The notes below the pieces were generated by a model. That model had not been told where the DNA came from. It did no database searches and was given only the letters and a program-made list of their open reading frames with translations. Shown here piece by piece: positions 1 through 7,555 of a DNA stretch of 64,000 bases (position 1 is its first letter; each line of letters opens with the position of its first letter). The stretch spans positions 3,596,001 to 3,660,000 of the forward strand of contig NZ_QPER01000002.1 of NCBI RefSeq assembly GCF_009455635.1, read 5' to 3'. A program made the position numbers and the translations under genes. This DNA comes from Paraburkholderia agricolaris (GTDB lineage: Bacteria; Pseudomonadota; Gammaproteobacteria; Burkholderiales; Burkholderiaceae).

Positions 1-1111
1 ATGCCGGCACGGTGTTGTCGCCGCTGTAGATCGAAGCAACACCGCCGTCGCCCATTGCGTGTTGGTACACGGCTTGAGCGTAGACGTCCGTACGACGCGA
101 CAGCGAGTAGTCAGCTTGCAGGCCGATCTGGTGGTAACGGGTCTTCATGTCGTTGCCAGCAGCGTTGACACCGTAGCCACGTGCGTCGGTGAACGTGTAA
201 GCAACGCCCAGAGCCATTGCCGGCGTCAGGTTGTACTTGCCGTTGACTTCGTAGTTGTTCGAACGACCTTGACGTTGGCCAACTGCTGCGCCAACCAGGT
301 TGTCGATACGCGACTGCGTGAATGCAGCACCGACGGTAGCCGGGCCGAACGAGTAAGCAGCAGCTGCGCCGAACTCACGTTGACGGAAGTTGCCCGTGAT
401 GACGCCCGAGGTGTTAGCCAGCACGCCGTCCGAAGCACCGCTCACGTTTGCAGCCGGGTTGTTCTGCTGTGCGTAAGCAGCGCCAACACGCAGACCTTGG
501 TACTGGTATGCAGCACCAACGCTGTATTCGCGGTTGTTTGCGAATGCGCCAGCCTGGTTCGAGAAGCCGTACGTGCCGCCGAACGTGAAGCCTGCGTAGT
601 TAGCGCTCGAGTACTTGATCGAGTTGTTAACTGCGTAGCCGCCGTTCGTGCTCAGGTTGTCGTTGTTGAACGGGTGAGCGAAGTACGTACCGCCCCAGCT
701 GCCCGTTGCGGTCAGCGGTGCCAGGTAGTCTTGTGCTGCGTCGTATTGACGACCCAGCGTGACCGTACCGAATTGCGCGCTCGACAGGCCGACAAACGCT
801 TGACGGTTGAACATGCCGTTGTTGTTAGCGAACTTGCCGTTGTTGATGTTGAAGCCGCTTTCCAACGTGAAGATTGCCTTCAGACCGCCGCCCAGATCTT
901 CCGAACCACGCAGACCGAACATGCTTTGGTTGATGCCGCCGCTGCCCGCTGCCCACTTTGCGTTGCCGTGGCCGACGCCATTGGCGGGGGCGACGTTGCT
1001 GGTGTACGTCAGGCCTGCGTCCAGCAGACCATACAGGGTCACGCTGCTTTGTGCGTGAGCGACGGATGCGAACGATGCGGCAACCGCAACAACGATGAGA
1101 CTCTTTTTCAT
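1..1111 (-). CDS. Gram-negative porin, partial (3' end outside window)
   Basis: Outer-membrane trimeric beta-barrel porin of the Burkholderia OmpC-like family, a general diffusion channel. The product starts MKKSLIVVAVAASFASVAHA, a clear Sec signal peptide, and continues QSSVTLYGLLDAGL, the usual first strand of these porins. Further family motifs are FGLRGSEDLGGGLKAIF near residue 65 and LGRQYDAAQDY near residue 115. About 370 codons are present; full-length members have about 380, so only the last strand is missing beyond base 1. The gene is followed upstream by a long non-coding stretch and does not look linked to the T3SS genes. Family assignment is secure; pore specificity cannot be told. 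Confidence 0.93.
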   Translation of the reverse strand, partial: MKKSLIVVAVAASFASVAHAQSSVTLYGLLDAGLTYTSNVAPANGVGHGNAKWAAGSGGINQSMFGLRGSEDLGGGLKAIFTLESGFNINNGKFANNNGMFNRQAFVGLSSAQFGTVTLGRQYDAAQDYLAPLTATGSWGGTYFAHPFNNDNLSTNGGYAVNNSIKYSSANYAGFTFGGTYGFSNQAGAFANNREYSVGAAYQYQGLRVGAAYAQQNNPAANVSGASDGVLANTSGVITGNFRQREFGAAAAYSFGPATVGAAFTQSRIDNLVGAAVGQRQGRSNNYEVNGKYNLTPAMALGVAYTFTDARGYGVNAAGNDMKTRYHQIGLQADYSLSRRTDVYAQAVYQHAMGDGGVASIYSGDNTVPA

Positions 1112-2161
1112 GCGTGGGACTCCAGTTCGATAAATTTACGCGGGGAGCGGGACCAGCCTCAACAGCGCATACATCAGTCGCTGCCGCCCAATTGGCCGAA
1201 CCGTTTCGGATCAGCCGGGCACCCTTTAAACGAAGCGTGAGTGTAGGGGGAGACCCTAGTAGGGACGCCCGCAATTTACGCAACAGGATTTTTCAGAATC
1301 AGCAACAATCGGATCGGGGCAGGCACTAAGTCTTTATTTTTCATACGTTTATCGCAAAATACGGGCTGCGCCGCACCTGCTCTGGACAGAATTTGTTCGC
1401 AACATATCAATATTAAAGTTGTGTGTATGCAACAGCGTTTAATATGCTCGACGTAATCGGGTCGGAACGTTAGAAAAGTGAGAGATGACTGATTGCCTGA
1501 AAATCAGGCATTTGCAACAGGTTCAATTCCACTCGATATAAATTTATTTTAGAAAAGCGGGAACTTAATTGCTTTAATAAGGTCGCCGATTTAATGGCTT
1601 GGAATACGCCCGGGGACGGCTATCAAATAGCCGTGATTAAGCTGGACCTAAGGCGTGCCGCTAAAAAAGGGGCGATCGCCCCCGGGCTTGACGAAGTGCG
1701 CTACAAAGCGGGCGGCAAGCGAGCCGAAGTAAAGCCTTCAGCACGGGCGTTGCCCGGAGGTGAGTTGCGGCGCCGACCGCCGCGTGACAGAGGCCCGTGC
1801 TGAAAGCGGACGGCATATATCGAACTGCCTTCCGTATTCAATTAACGGCGTCGCCGGGACCATTTTTTACACGGAGTTTCCCTAATCTCCGGCCGCCGCT
1901 CATTGGGCTCGCCGCGAACCTGCCGGCGCCAGACGCCGGCGCACATTTGCGGCAAGTTCGCCGATTCCATCTCTCAAGGCAAATGGCGGCGATACTGCCG
2001 TGGGACGTGCGGTGCTTAATACCCGGCATATTGCCGTATCCGATATTGACGCTTCCCAACCAAACAAAAAGGATTCCTGAAACCTGGAAGCCTTCTTCAC
2101 AACTCGGGTGAGTCGCGGCGAATCCACCCAGACCCGCCCGTTACGTAAAACGCAAACGCGC
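1112..2161. other. 1.05-kb non-coding region upstream of the porin
   Basis: No reading frame here has convincing coding character; the short frames at 1594-2127 have atypical composition and no ribosome site. The part next to the porin (about 1320-1570) is AT-rich, as expected for a porin promoter and leader. Two sequence symmetries stand out: an 8-bp inverted repeat ACGGCTAT/ATAGCCGT at 1616-1634, and a GGGGC-GATC-GCCCC palindrome at 1669-1682 next to six A residues, listed separately as a possible terminator. The rest shows nothing recognisable. Confidence 0.6.
1663..1682 (-). terminator. Possible rho-independent terminator, minus strand
   Basis: On the minus strand a GGGGC stem with GATC loop and GCCCC is followed directly by a run of six T. 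It lies about 480 bp past the end of the HrpB1-like gene and before the porin leader, so it could insulate the two. The stem is only 5 bp (or a full palindrome), so this is a moderate call. Confidence 0.4.
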
Positions 2162-2569
2162 TCACAGCACCTCGGCTATCCGTTCGGCGACCGACTCGCC
2201 GCTGACCTCCAGAAACCTCGCGGCGATGGCGATCCCGGTCGAGTCGCCACTGCGCAGCACCGAAGCCACGCAGCGGCGCCAGTCCTTGTCGCCCAGAACG
2301 TAGAGGCACCAGCCCTGCAATGCGAGGATGGCCGGCGAGCCCGGCTCGTGTTCTTCGATTTGTATCAGCAGGCGCAGCGCTTCAATCCACTTGCGCGAAT
2401 TGACGAGCAGCCGCACCTCGCAGATATCGACCGCGGACGGTTTGGGGTGCAGCAAGCGCAAGGCAAGCAGCAGTTCCTCCAGGTCGGCGCGCGCGTCGAC
2501 CCTGAGCCCCGCGGCGAAAATCGACAGCAACACGCCGAGCACCTTCGGACTGCATTGAATGTTCGTCAT
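2162..2569 (-). CDS. HrpB1/HrpK-family T3SS protein, second copy
   Basis: A 135-residue protein beginning MTNIQCSPKVLGVLLSI. It resembles the HrpB1 protein encoded at 30242-30823: both have an N-terminal helix, then VDICEVRLLVNSRKWIEALR-type helical hairpins and the ALLAFCL/ILALQGWCLY segment followed by D.(N/D)W(K/R)R. HrpB1-family proteins belong to Hrp T3SS operons of Ralstonia and Xanthomonas and have a TPR-like helical fold. ATG 2569 was chosen because the upstream in-frame extension has no coding character and an hrpII box sits 90 bp before it, with a GAATAAT -10-like element. It is divergent from the harpin-like gene. As a copy outside the core operon it may be a chaperone-like or accessory factor; this role is inference. 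Confidence 0.75.
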   Translation of the reverse strand: MTNIQCSPKVLGVLLSIFAAGLRVDARADLEELLLALRLLHPKPSAVDICEVRLLVNSRKWIEALRLLIQIEEHEPGSPAILALQGWCLYVLGDKDWRRCVASVLRSGDSTGIAIAARFLEVSGESVAERIAEVL

Positions 2570-2657
2570 GTTTCGTCCTCGCGATATGCCCTGCCCAGCC
2601 GTCGTTCGCACGCGACCTTTCATTATTCCAGGCGGAGTGACACTCTGCCCGGCGAAT

Positions 2658-2682
2658 CCGAAGAACCGCCCGGCAACGCGAA
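2658..2682 (-). promoter_or_regulatory. hrpII/PIP box, TTCGC-N15-TTCGG
   Basis: Minus-strand TTCG-N16-TTCG, the recognition element of HrpB/HrpX-type AraC activators. It lies 90 bp before ATG 2569 of the HrpB1-like gene. Confidence 0.75.
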
Positions 2683-2761
2683 GTCTCGCGCCAGCCGTAC
2701 CTCTTCGCCCAGGCAAAAAAAACAGCGCGCCGTTTGCTGCATATCGATCGGCCGCCGGAGA

Positions 2762-2786
2762 TTCGCGCGACGACACCTCACTTCGC
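2762..2786 (+). promoter_or_regulatory. Perfect PIP box, TTCGC-N15-TTCGC
   Basis: Exact plant-inducible promoter consensus on the plus strand, 110 bp before the ATG of the harpin-like gene at 2897, with CATACC/TACCCT about 30 bp downstream as a -10 candidate. Confidence 0.85.
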
Positions 2787-2896
2787 ATCCGCTCAGGTGC
2801 GCCGCACTCAATCTCATACCCTTTCCGCTGGATCGGCGCCTGCCTGCGATCACACCGATTCCCCCGACATCCGTACATCCAACCTGCGAGAGAACC

Positions 2897-3511
2897 ATGG
2901 CCTCCAATGCGATTACGTCACAGTTTATGAACAACGATTCGTCGATGTACAACATGAACTTCAACGGTTCCCAGTCCAGCGGCGGATCGAACAATGCAGA
3001 GGAACAGCAGCTCATTTCTGACATTGAAAAGCTCTTTTCCGAAATGGGCGGCAACAACAGCTCCGGCTCGAGCGGCGCTCAAAACAGCCCCTACGACCCG
3101 AGCAGCTATTTGAACAAGGGTGGCAACCAGGGACAGGAGTTTGGTCAAGGCCAGGGTCAGAACCTGGGTTTGGGCCAAGGTCAGGGCGATGGCCAGCAAG
3201 GTTTCCGCGACGTCAAGATCAACTCGGGCGCCGGCGGCGAAGCATTGCACCTGAAGGAAGGCCCGGACGGCACCCTCTACAACGGCAGCGGCAATTCGGT
3301 GGGTGTCATTGGGGCCGACGGCAGCGTCACGCTCAATTCCGGCGCCACGGATGAAATCAAGCGGCTGGAAACCGGCGGTCAGAACCCGTTTCAACTATTG
3401 GCTTCCGGTGGTCCGGTGCAAGGGACCAAGGGCGACGGCGGCAACGTCACGTTCTCGTCTTCGCAAGTCAGCATCGCCGACGGCGACCTGAATCAGCAAA
3501 ACGATTTCTGA
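2897..3511 (+). CDS. Harpin-like Gly/Gln/Ser-rich protein
   Basis: A 204-residue protein starting MASNAITSQF. It is rich in Gly, Ser, Asn and Gln and contains no cysteine, the classic composition of harpins, which are secreted by Hrp T3SS and act in the apoplast or at host membranes. A short amphipathic helix (LISDIEKLFSEM, about residues 39-50) is followed by a low-complexity stretch of GQGQ-type repeats (about 77-100). The second half (about 105-204) has spaced GxDGSVTLN-like segments suggesting a small beta domain. ATG 2897 is the first start after a perfect PIP box, which strongly supports Hrp control. No known harpin subfamily (HrpN, HrpZ, HrpW, PopA) could be assigned by eye. Confidence 0.7.
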   Translation: MASNAITSQFMNNDSSMYNMNFNGSQSSGGSNNAEEQQLISDIEKLFSEMGGNNSSGSSGAQNSPYDPSSYLNKGGNQGQEFGQGQGQNLGLGQGQGDGQQGFRDVKINSGAGGEALHLKEGPDGTLYNGSGNSVGVIGADGSVTLNSGATDEIKRLETGGQNPFQLLASGGPVQGTKGDGGNVTFSSSQVSIADGDLNQQNDF

Positions 3512-3608
3512 TCGCTCGCGCAACCGTGGCGCCTGACTTTCTGAGTGAAGCAGGCGCGGGTTGCGTTGTTCGGCGCATTGCGCTTGAGTTTTGCCCACTG
3601 GGCCGGAC

Positions 3609-4814
3609 ATGACATTGGACACCCCCGATCTGGAATTACGCAGCGTCCTGCCTTCGATCATCGGGAGCGGATTCGACGATCCGTATCCCGTGTACGACTA
3701 CCTGCGCGCGAATTGCCCCGTGCATCGCGATGCAAGCGGCGTCTGGCTGCTCTCGTCACATGCGCTGATCACGCGCATGCTCGACAATCGCAACTTCTCC
3801 GCGCGGCCGCCGACGATGGATCTCGCGGCTGACGACCCGCTCGGCTATGCAAGCATGATCGTGTTCCAGCATGCGGACCAGCATGACCGCCTGCGGCACC
3901 TGCTCGCACCCCTGTTCTCGCGCAAGTCGCTCGCTACGCTGCAGGACTTCATCGATGCGGAAATTGCGCGTCTGCTAGAACCGTTGCAGGACGCCGCGCG
4001 TTTCGATCTCGTCGCCGAGGTGGCAAGCGTCTTGCCGCTGCGCACGATCTGCCACCTGCTCGGCTTTCCGGTATCGAACGCAGCAAACTATCTGCAGGCG
4101 TCCATGGGCGCATGGCAGTTGATCAGCGGTGCCCCGCTGAGTGCCGGGCAGCGTGCTCACGCGGTGGCACAGACGCAAACCTTTCTGGATCACATCGACT
4201 CTCTCATCCGCGCGATCGATCCGGCCCGCTCGCCCGAGCATCCGGTCGCCTGGTTTCTGCGCCTCGAGAAGGAGGGGGAGTTCACGCGCCACGAAATGCT
4301 CGTCAACATTCTGTTTCTCTTCATCGCGGGCTACGGCACGACGTTGCTGTCGATAGGCAACAGCGTCGCCGCCGCGTTGCGCCAGCCTCGCGCATGGCGC
4401 GCGTTGCGCGACGATCCAGGGCTGATTCCACAAGCGGTGCGCGAGCTGTACCGCTACGATCCCGCCGTGCAGGCGATCTTTCGCTATGCCTGGCAAGATA
4501 CCGAATTCGACGGCCATCTGATCCGGCGCGGCGAACTGGTCGCCTTACTGCTCGGCGCCGCCAATCGCGATCCGGACGAATTCGACTCGCCCGATGAGAT
4601 CGACTTCGCACGCACTCAGGGCCGTTCACTAACGTTCGGCGCGGGTCCGCATAGCTGCATGGGTGTCGCGCTCGCGCGCATGCAATTGGAATCGCTGCTG
4701 CGCGCGTTGCTGCATCGTCTGCCCGACTTGCAACTGGGCGCCGCCGAACCGCGGCGCCTGCAGCGTGGCACGTTTCATGGCTTCGATCAGCTTTGGCTCG
4801 AACGGCCATCCTGA
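3609..4814 (+). CDS. Cytochrome P450
   Basis: A 401-residue soluble bacterial P450 mono-oxygenase, which would need a ferredoxin partner not encoded in the window. The heme loop FGAGPHSCMG carries the axial cysteine near residue 350; the K-helix pair is RELYR; the I-helix has FIAGYGTTLLS, where the usual acidic residue before Thr is Gly. ATG 3609 was chosen; an in-frame TTG at 3591 is the alternative. It lies 97 bp after the harpin-like gene in the same direction with no box of its own, so it may be transcribed from that promoter. Its last 28 bp overlap the end of the convergent 764-residue protein gene. Substrate is unknown; other oxidative enzymes occur nearby (10978, 18373). Confidence 0.92.
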   Translation: MTLDTPDLELRSVLPSIIGSGFDDPYPVYDYLRANCPVHRDASGVWLLSSHALITRMLDNRNFSARPPTMDLAADDPLGYASMIVFQHADQHDRLRHLLAPLFSRKSLATLQDFIDAEIARLLEPLQDAARFDLVAEVASVLPLRTICHLLGFPVSNAANYLQASMGAWQLISGAPLSAGQRAHAVAQTQTFLDHIDSLIRAIDPARSPEHPVAWFLRLEKEGEFTRHEMLVNILFLFIAGYGTTLLSIGNSVAAALRQPRAWRALRDDPGLIPQAVRELYRYDPAVQAIFRYAWQDTEFDGHLIRRGELVALLLGAANRDPDEFDSPDEIDFARTQGRSLTFGAGPHSCMGVALARMQLESLLRALLHRLPDLQLGAAEPRRLQRGTFHGFDQLWLERPS

Positions 4815-7081
4815 TCTTCAGACGCTTCCTGCCGGCTCACGTATCGGTTCCAGCGTGCATCGAAGGTGCGCTTGTACGCCCAGATCGACGCGGCGCCGAT
4901 GATCGTCTCATAGGACCCGGCGATCGCGTACAGAACCGGCTGATGCAAAAAATATGGCCCCAGTGCCGCGCCCATCAGTGGAGAAGTGTAGGTCCCGATA
5001 GTCAGCCCAAGACGTGCCGGATTGATGCCCATCGCTTCCCGCGCGCCCGCGCCCCAGGCTTCGCGCCATCCCACCGGCTTGCTCTGCTCGAGAAACGCCG
5101 CCGCGATCTCCGGCGCGTCCAACTGGCTCATGCGCGCCACCACCGCCTCGCGCTCGGCCGGTTCCGCGCCGCAACTTGTCAACGCATCGTCGACGATCGT
5201 TATCAAGCGCTCCTTCGACAAGTCCATCTCGCTCAACTCGTCGAGCCTGCCGTGCAATTCGGGCGGAAGCGCCAGATGACCTGGCAGTTTGCCCTCCTGT
5301 TCCAACTGGCGATACTGGCCGGCAAAATACTTGACCGACATGATGCCGGTCACCGCGGACAGGAGTACCGCACCGACGGAGAACAACGCGCCGCCGACCC
5401 GCTCACCGACCTTGTGCGCCACCTCGTCGATCGAACTGGCTGCGGCGAGGGCCGCTGCCGCGAACGGTGCGAGGAACACGACTCGCTTGCGCATTTCGGC
5501 CGGCGTCATGCCGGCGCCGCGCAGCGCCGACAGTTCGGCGGCTTCGGCCATGACATCGTCGCCTGAAGCCGCGATGAACTTTGCGACGCCGCCCAGATGC
5601 AGCGCGTCCTGAACGATTTCCACCGTCGGCGCCATCACGGCCAACGACTTGATGATCGCCTGGGCGCCTTCCGAGGTGCTGTTGGCGTCGTCGGCAGTCA
5701 ACAGGCGGTGCGCGTACTCGCGCCCGAACGTACTGCCAAGGGTTGCATTCAGGGCGGCGAGCTCGCGCGTCGAGGCAGCGTCGCCACCGCTTGCGGTTAC
5801 ACGCATGACGCTGCCGGAAAAGGTGCGGATCAACCCGGTTGAACGGGTGAAATCCAGCTTGTCGGCGAGCTCCCCGGCGGACTGGCGCTCGAGCAGTTGG
5901 CCCCGAAAACTGGCGTCATCCACTTTAGCCAGAGACTTTGCCCATTGCTTCGGATGGTTTTCGTTGATGCGATCCCGGTCCGCCTGAATCACCGTCGGCT
6001 CGATGTCCGCCTTGACGAGATCAGGCAACCAGTTCGACACGAAATTGTGCTGCGACTGAGTCGCCACATGGCGAATCGCTTCCAGCACGCCATCAGGCGT
6101 CTGCTTGCATTTGACGAACTGCAGCGTCGCGCCCTGCCGATGCAGCTTATCCAGCGCGCGCTTCGCCGCGGGACTCAATTCGCTGAGCCGTTCGATTTCG
6201 CGCGGCATGTCGCCGTCGGCCTGGAACGTGACACTCTCGAAATGATCGTCGATGAATACCGGTACCTGTGGCCCACTTTCAACGCCCAAGGCATTCCATA
6301 AGTCGCGCCGCGCATCGAGCCACTCGCGTTGTTCAGATGGCAATGCCGCGAGCACCTCGGGTGGCCACGACACCATGTGTCCCGCATCGAACGCGTTGTC
6401 TCCAGAAGCTTGTGCACGCACCGTTAGCGGTTGCATCATCAGCGCACCGTCAGCGTCTGCGAAATCCACGTCGAGACTGGCTCGTGTCTGCGGCCCCTGC
6501 GAACCGAACCATTCGGTGAGACGTGCCCGGTCTTCCCGCTCCTGCTGCTCCCACGTGGCACGCTGATGCAGATGGTCGACCACCTCCTTGAGCCGCTCAC
6601 AACGGCTCTTCAGGCGTGGCAAACGGTGTTTCATCGCGTCGATGCGGCGCCCCATCACCGGGGCTCGCTCGTATCCGAGCCCATACGCGATATCTTTCGC
6701 GGACAGCTTCACATCGGCGCGGTTGGCCGCCTCGATCAACGTAAGCGCGCGACTGATGTCTTCCGCGTCGGCGTCGCGAGTCTGCGAGGTTTCGGGCAGC
6801 GCCGCAGGGGCGGTCTTCGCTCGAGACAGCGCCGGCAGCGCGCGTTGCCTGCGTGCTGCGGGGGGCGTCGCGGGTGCGGTCGGATCGGTACCGGCTGCAG
6901 CCCGCGCAGGCGCTGCGGGCTTCGACGCGTCGGGATGCTCCCGCGGTCGCGCGCTCAGACCGGCCACTGACGGTGGACGTACGTGAGTCGGAGGCGGATT
7001 GGACGACTCCGCCTCCTTGTGCTTATCGCCGCCTTGCTCATCGAACGCGCCGGGGCTGCTCCCGGAAGTCACCTTGACCAT
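4787..7081 (-). CDS. Large T3SS-linked protein with C-terminal hydrophobic segments (candidate effector or translocator)
   Basis: A 764-residue protein not recognised by name. Residues 1-110 are Pro/Ala/Ser-rich and probably disordered, as in type III substrates. The middle (about 110-500) is helical and charged. The last third has three hydrophobic stretches: VVFLAPFAAAALAAA, GALFSVGAVLLSAVTGIMSV, and a longer one around LMGAALGPYFLHQPVLYAIAG. Large size plus C-terminal membrane segments recalls HrpF/PopF/HrpK translocators, none of which is otherwise visible here, but no sequence motif proves this. ATG 7081 starts 4 nt after the stop of the CesT-like chaperone gene, so the two are probably translationally coupled. 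It overlaps the P450 gene tail to tail. Confidence 0.6.
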   Translation of the reverse strand: MVKVTSGSSPGAFDEQGGDKHKEAESSNPPPTHVRPPSVAGLSARPREHPDASKPAAPARAAAGTDPTAPATPPAARRQRALPALSRAKTAPAALPETSQTRDADAEDISRALTLIEAANRADVKLSAKDIAYGLGYERAPVMGRRIDAMKHRLPRLKSRCERLKEVVDHLHQRATWEQQEREDRARLTEWFGSQGPQTRASLDVDFADADGALMMQPLTVRAQASGDNAFDAGHMVSWPPEVLAALPSEQREWLDARRDLWNALGVESGPQVPVFIDDHFESVTFQADGDMPREIERLSELSPAAKRALDKLHRQGATLQFVKCKQTPDGVLEAIRHVATQSQHNFVSNWLPDLVKADIEPTVIQADRDRINENHPKQWAKSLAKVDDASFRGQLLERQSAGELADKLDFTRSTGLIRTFSGSVMRVTASGGDAASTRELAALNATLGSTFGREYAHRLLTADDANSTSEGAQAIIKSLAVMAPTVEIVQDALHLGGVAKFIAASGDDVMAEAAELSALRGAGMTPAEMRKRVVFLAPFAAAALAAASSIDEVAHKVGERVGGALFSVGAVLLSAVTGIMSVKYFAGQYRQLEQEGKLPGHLALPPELHGRLDELSEMDLSKERLITIVDDALTSCGAEPAEREAVVARMSQLDAPEIAAAFLEQSKPVGWREAWGAGAREAMGINPARLGLTIGTYTSPLMGAALGPYFLHQPVLYAIAGSYETIIGAASIWAYKRTFDARWNRYVSRQEASEDQDGRSSQS

Positions 7082-7085
7082 CGGT

Positions 7086-7481
7086 TCACACCGTCGCCAG
7101 CGTCTCGAGCCCCACGTCGCCGACGAAACGGATCAGCGAATCGAGCAGCGCCTGACCCGACGCCTGCTGGTCGAGCCGGTAGCGGAACGAGTAAAACAGA
7201 TGCCCGGTTTGCGGATGCACGCCAAGCGAGCCGCGCTGGCTGGCATTGAGTTTGAAATTGATCATGAGAAACGTCTTGTAGACATCAGCCCGATTGTCGG
7301 GAAGCGGGCCCATGTCGATATAAACCTGTAGCAGATCCGGGTCGAAACTCTCGTCATAGATCAAGGCCACGAGATAGTCGTCGATTCTCAAACGGCCACC
7401 GTCGAGCAGCGTCTTCGGCGAATCGAAGCCGACCACCTTGCAGAGTTCCTGGACAACGCGCTTGTATTCGGAAGTGTTCAT
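7086..7481 (-). CDS. CesT-type T3SS chaperone
   Basis: A 132-residue acidic protein, MNTSEYKRVVQELCKVVGF, with the size and pattern of class I type III chaperones: an N-terminal helix, a beta sheet with DDYLVALIYDE and a C-terminal helix. It resembles the HpaB-like protein at 40433-40900 in its start (VQELCKVVGFDSPKTLL versus VRDLCNTVGLADAEHVL). ATG 7481 was taken rather than the TTG at 7502. It sits between the cyclase-racemase gene and the 764-residue protein in one operon, so it likely serves one or both as dedicated secretion chaperone. That pairing is inference from position. Confidence 0.75.
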   Translation of the reverse strand: MNTSEYKRVVQELCKVVGFDSPKTLLDGGRLRIDDYLVALIYDESFDPDLLQVYIDMGPLPDNRADVYKTFLMINFKLNASQRGSLGVHPQTGHLFYSFRYRLDQQASGQALLDSLIRFVGDVGLETLATV

Positions 7482-7555
7482 GGAAATTTCGCTCGCGAAC
7501 AATGGGTGAAGCGCGCCGCCGTCAATCGGACCCGGCGCGCCTGCTTAAGCCGACG

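Larger units (their letters stand above)
2570..2896. promoter_or_regulatory. Divergent promoter region (HrpB1-like gene / harpin-like gene)
   Basis: A 327-bp gap between divergent genes. It holds one hrpII box facing left (2658-2682) and one perfect PIP box facing right (2762-2786), each with a plausible -10 element about 30 bp downstream (GAATAAT near 2621-2628 for the left gene, TACCCT near 2816-2821 for the right gene). Confidence 0.75.

Noticed and set aside
59..1240. 393-codon plus-strand frame across the porin
   Set aside because: It is the antisense shadow of the porin, which has a signal peptide and family motifs on the minus strand. Similar long shadows at 15152-16762, 52859-54604, 60785-61801 and 62308-63972 were dropped for the same reason.
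1594..1803. Short frame in the porin upstream region
   Set aside because: No ribosome site, Arg/Lys-rich random composition, and it crosses two inverted repeats.
3122..3200. GQGQ-coding repeat as a CRISPR-like or DNA repeat element
   Set aside because: The repeat is explained by low-complexity protein sequence in the harpin-like gene, and no spacer pattern exists.
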